From contig CALEZT010000228.1 of the NCBI GenBank assembly GCA_937927975.1, forward strand, positions 1 through 64,000: a stretch of 64,000 nt of DNA, in the 5' to 3' direction. This DNA is from an uncultured Phycisphaerales bacterium (GTDB taxonomy: Bacteria; Planctomycetota; Phycisphaerae; Sedimentisphaerales; Anaerobacaceae). Each line of letters begins with the position of its first letter. The stretch's first letter is position 1. Position numbers and translations under genes: made by a program. The notes under the pieces were generated by a model. That model made no database searches. It was not told the DNA's origin and was given only the letters and a program-made list of their open reading frames with translations. Positions 62,928 through 64,000 of the stretch are shown piece by piece.

Positions 62928-64000
62928 ATGGTCGAATCGTCTCGTGAGTTTCAGATCTTCGTCAAGCCGGTCGGTGCTGCGTGCAACCTCGCCTGCCGGT
63001 ACTGCTATTACACGTCGAAGAGCGATCTCTATCCGGACGGCGAGCCATCTCGCATGTCGGATCGGGTTCTGGAAGAGTATATCGCCCAGCACTTCGATGC
63101 CTGTTCCGATCCGGTGGTCCGCTTCTCCTGGCATGGCGGCGAACCGACGATTCTGGGCCTCGATTACTTCCGCAGGATCGTAGCGATTCAACGCAAGCAT
63201 CAGCCTCGCGGTCGGGCCTTTGCCAACGGCATACAGACCAACGGCACCCTCCTGGACGAGGACTGGTGCCGCTTCCTGGCGGCCGAGCGGTTCGCCGTCG
63301 GGCTGAGCCTGGACGGCCCGCGGGAGATGCACGACCGCTACCGTTTGACTCGAACCGACGAGTCCTCCCACGAGCAGGCGATGCGAGGGTATCGGTTCCT
63401 GCGTCAGCATGGAGTCCCTACCGAGATCTTGTGCGTGGTGAATGCAGGGAATGTCGAGCATCCGCTCGCGGTGTATCGGTTCTTCAAAGAGATCGGGGCG
63501 AGCTTCATGAGCTTCCTGCCCCTGGTGGAACGCGAGTCGGATGTCCCGGGCGGCGTCAGTGAGCGCAGCGTGCCGTCCGTAGCGTGGGGCGCTTTCCTGT
63601 GTGCGGTCTTCGATGAATGGGCGGCTCAGGACATCGGGCGGGTCAAGGTGCAGATTTTCGAGGAAGCGGCGAGGCCGGCCTTCGGACAGGAGCACACGCT
63701 GTGCGTCTTTCGGACGACGTGCGGAGGCGTGCCGGTCGTCGAGCGCAATGGGGATTTCTTCTCGTGCGACCATTTTGTGGACGCAGAGCACCGCCTCGGC
63801 AATATTTTGTCCACGCCGCTGGCGCAACTGCTGGACGACCCCAGGCAGAAGGCATTCGGACAAGCCAAGCTTGATGCGTTGCCTCGCTGTTGCCGCGAAT
63901 GCGAGGTCCTGGCCATGTGCCACGGCGGATGCCCGAAGGATCGGTTCCTCGTTTCACCCGAAGGCGAGGCGGGCCTGAATTACCTGTGTGCAGGATACAG
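62928..64000 (+). CDS. Anaerobic sulfatase-maturating radical-SAM enzyme (3' end outside the window)
   Basis: The frame stays open to the window edge (357 residues seen). MVESSREFQIFVKPVGAACN leads into CNLACRYCYY, whose Cys19, Cys23 and Cys26 bind the radical-SAM [4Fe-4S] cluster. SWHGGEPT and NGIQTNGTLLD are family motifs, and a SPASM domain with extra cysteines (CVFRTTCGG, FFSCDHFV, CCRECEVLAMCHGGCPKDRF) would carry two auxiliary clusters. This matches anSME, which converts an active-site Cys or Ser of sulfatases to formylglycine without oxygen. It implies sulfatases elsewhere in the genome and an anaerobic lifestyle; no sulfatase gene is in this window. Confidence 0.93.
   Translation, partial: MVESSREFQIFVKPVGAACNLACRYCYYTSKSDLYPDGEPSRMSDRVLEEYIAQHFDACSDPVVRFSWHGGEPTILGLDYFRRIVAIQRKHQPRGRAFANGIQTNGTLLDEDWCRFLAAERFAVGLSLDGPREMHDRYRLTRTDESSHEQAMRGYRFLRQHGVPTEILCVVNAGNVEHPLAVYRFFKEIGASFMSFLPLVERESDVPGGVSERSVPSVAWGAFLCAVFDEWAAQDIGRVKVQIFEEAARPAFGQEHTLCVFRTTCGGVPVVERNGDFFSCDHFVDAEHRLGNILSTPLAQLLDDPRQKAFGQAKLDALPRCCRECEVLAMCHGGCPKDRFLVSPEGEAGLNYLCAGY

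Noticed and set aside
62642..62929. N-terminal extension of the helicase through the MITE-like repeat
   Set aside because: The reading CHPEGQPKDLG...FRMTI is the known spurious translation of this repeat type.

Overview
The window is a high-GC, gene-dense stretch of chromosome, most likely from an anaerobic planctomycete of the class Phycisphaerae. This is inferred from content. It holds a very large CotH/lamin-tail secreted protein, a short type II prepilin-like protein with the FLDGH C-terminal motif, NPCBM-linked and DUF1080-family carbohydrate enzymes, Tat-exported sugar enzymes, an enlarged SecA and an anaerobic sulfatase-maturase. No rRNA, intact tRNA, CRISPR array, insertion sequence, integrase or phage gene was seen. 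Genes on both strands share similar base composition, so nothing looks recently acquired.

Left part (1-14.4 kb): the 3' end of RNase R, then SecA with an expanded helical-wing region carrying five degenerate repeats. A structured 475-bp gap follows, then a 1682-residue PAS/GAF histidine kinase overlapping its FixJ/LuxR-type response regulator. After these come a degenerate receiver protein that has lost the phospho-acceptor aspartate, an unrecognised 193-residue protein, and a DUF4056-like lipoprotein.

Middle part (14.5-33.3 kb): two large secreted proteins on the minus strand, a multi-module F5/8-type-C protein and a heparinase-like lyase fused to a sialidase-like domain. Then comes a housekeeping operon tyrS - exo/endonuclease/phosphatase lipoprotein - rsmH. 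Next are the 1838-residue CotH protein, a prepilin-like protein and a GH27 alpha-galactosidase.

33.6-41.5 kb: small RNA- and ribosome-related genes (an RRM protein, a release-factor-like GGQ protein and a cold-shock protein), a Gfo/Idh/MocA oxidoreductase, a DUF3568-like lipoprotein, the lemA-htpX membrane proteostasis operon with a small coiled-coil membrane protein, and a zinc-ribbon gene overlapping an exo-sialidase. A 704-bp gap (41,454-42,157) has no gene but contains strong hairpins and a tRNA-like remnant.

42.1-60.4 kb: a carbohydrate island. A plus-strand operon encodes a DUF1080-RraA fusion, a Tat-exported enolase-superfamily enzyme, a Tat-exported xylose-isomerase-like TIM barrel and a GH31 glycosidase. 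Its stop codon abuts that of a converging minus-strand operon: a three-module giant glycosidase, a second GH38-like glycosidase and a sugar porter. A uroporphyrinogen-decarboxylase-family protein and a second sugar porter follow. The likely logic is that sulfated or uronate-rich polysaccharides are opened outside the cytoplasm, oligosaccharides are trimmed or oxidised by exported enzymes, and monosaccharides enter through MFS sugar porters.

Right end (60.5-64 kb): a UPF1-like helicase with a DbpA-type RNA-binding head and, divergent from it across a palindromic MITE-like repeat, a radical-SAM sulfatase-maturating enzyme cut off by the window edge. Many sigma-70-like promoters (TTGNNN-17/18-TATAAT-like) can be read by eye, and at least two genes look leaderless.
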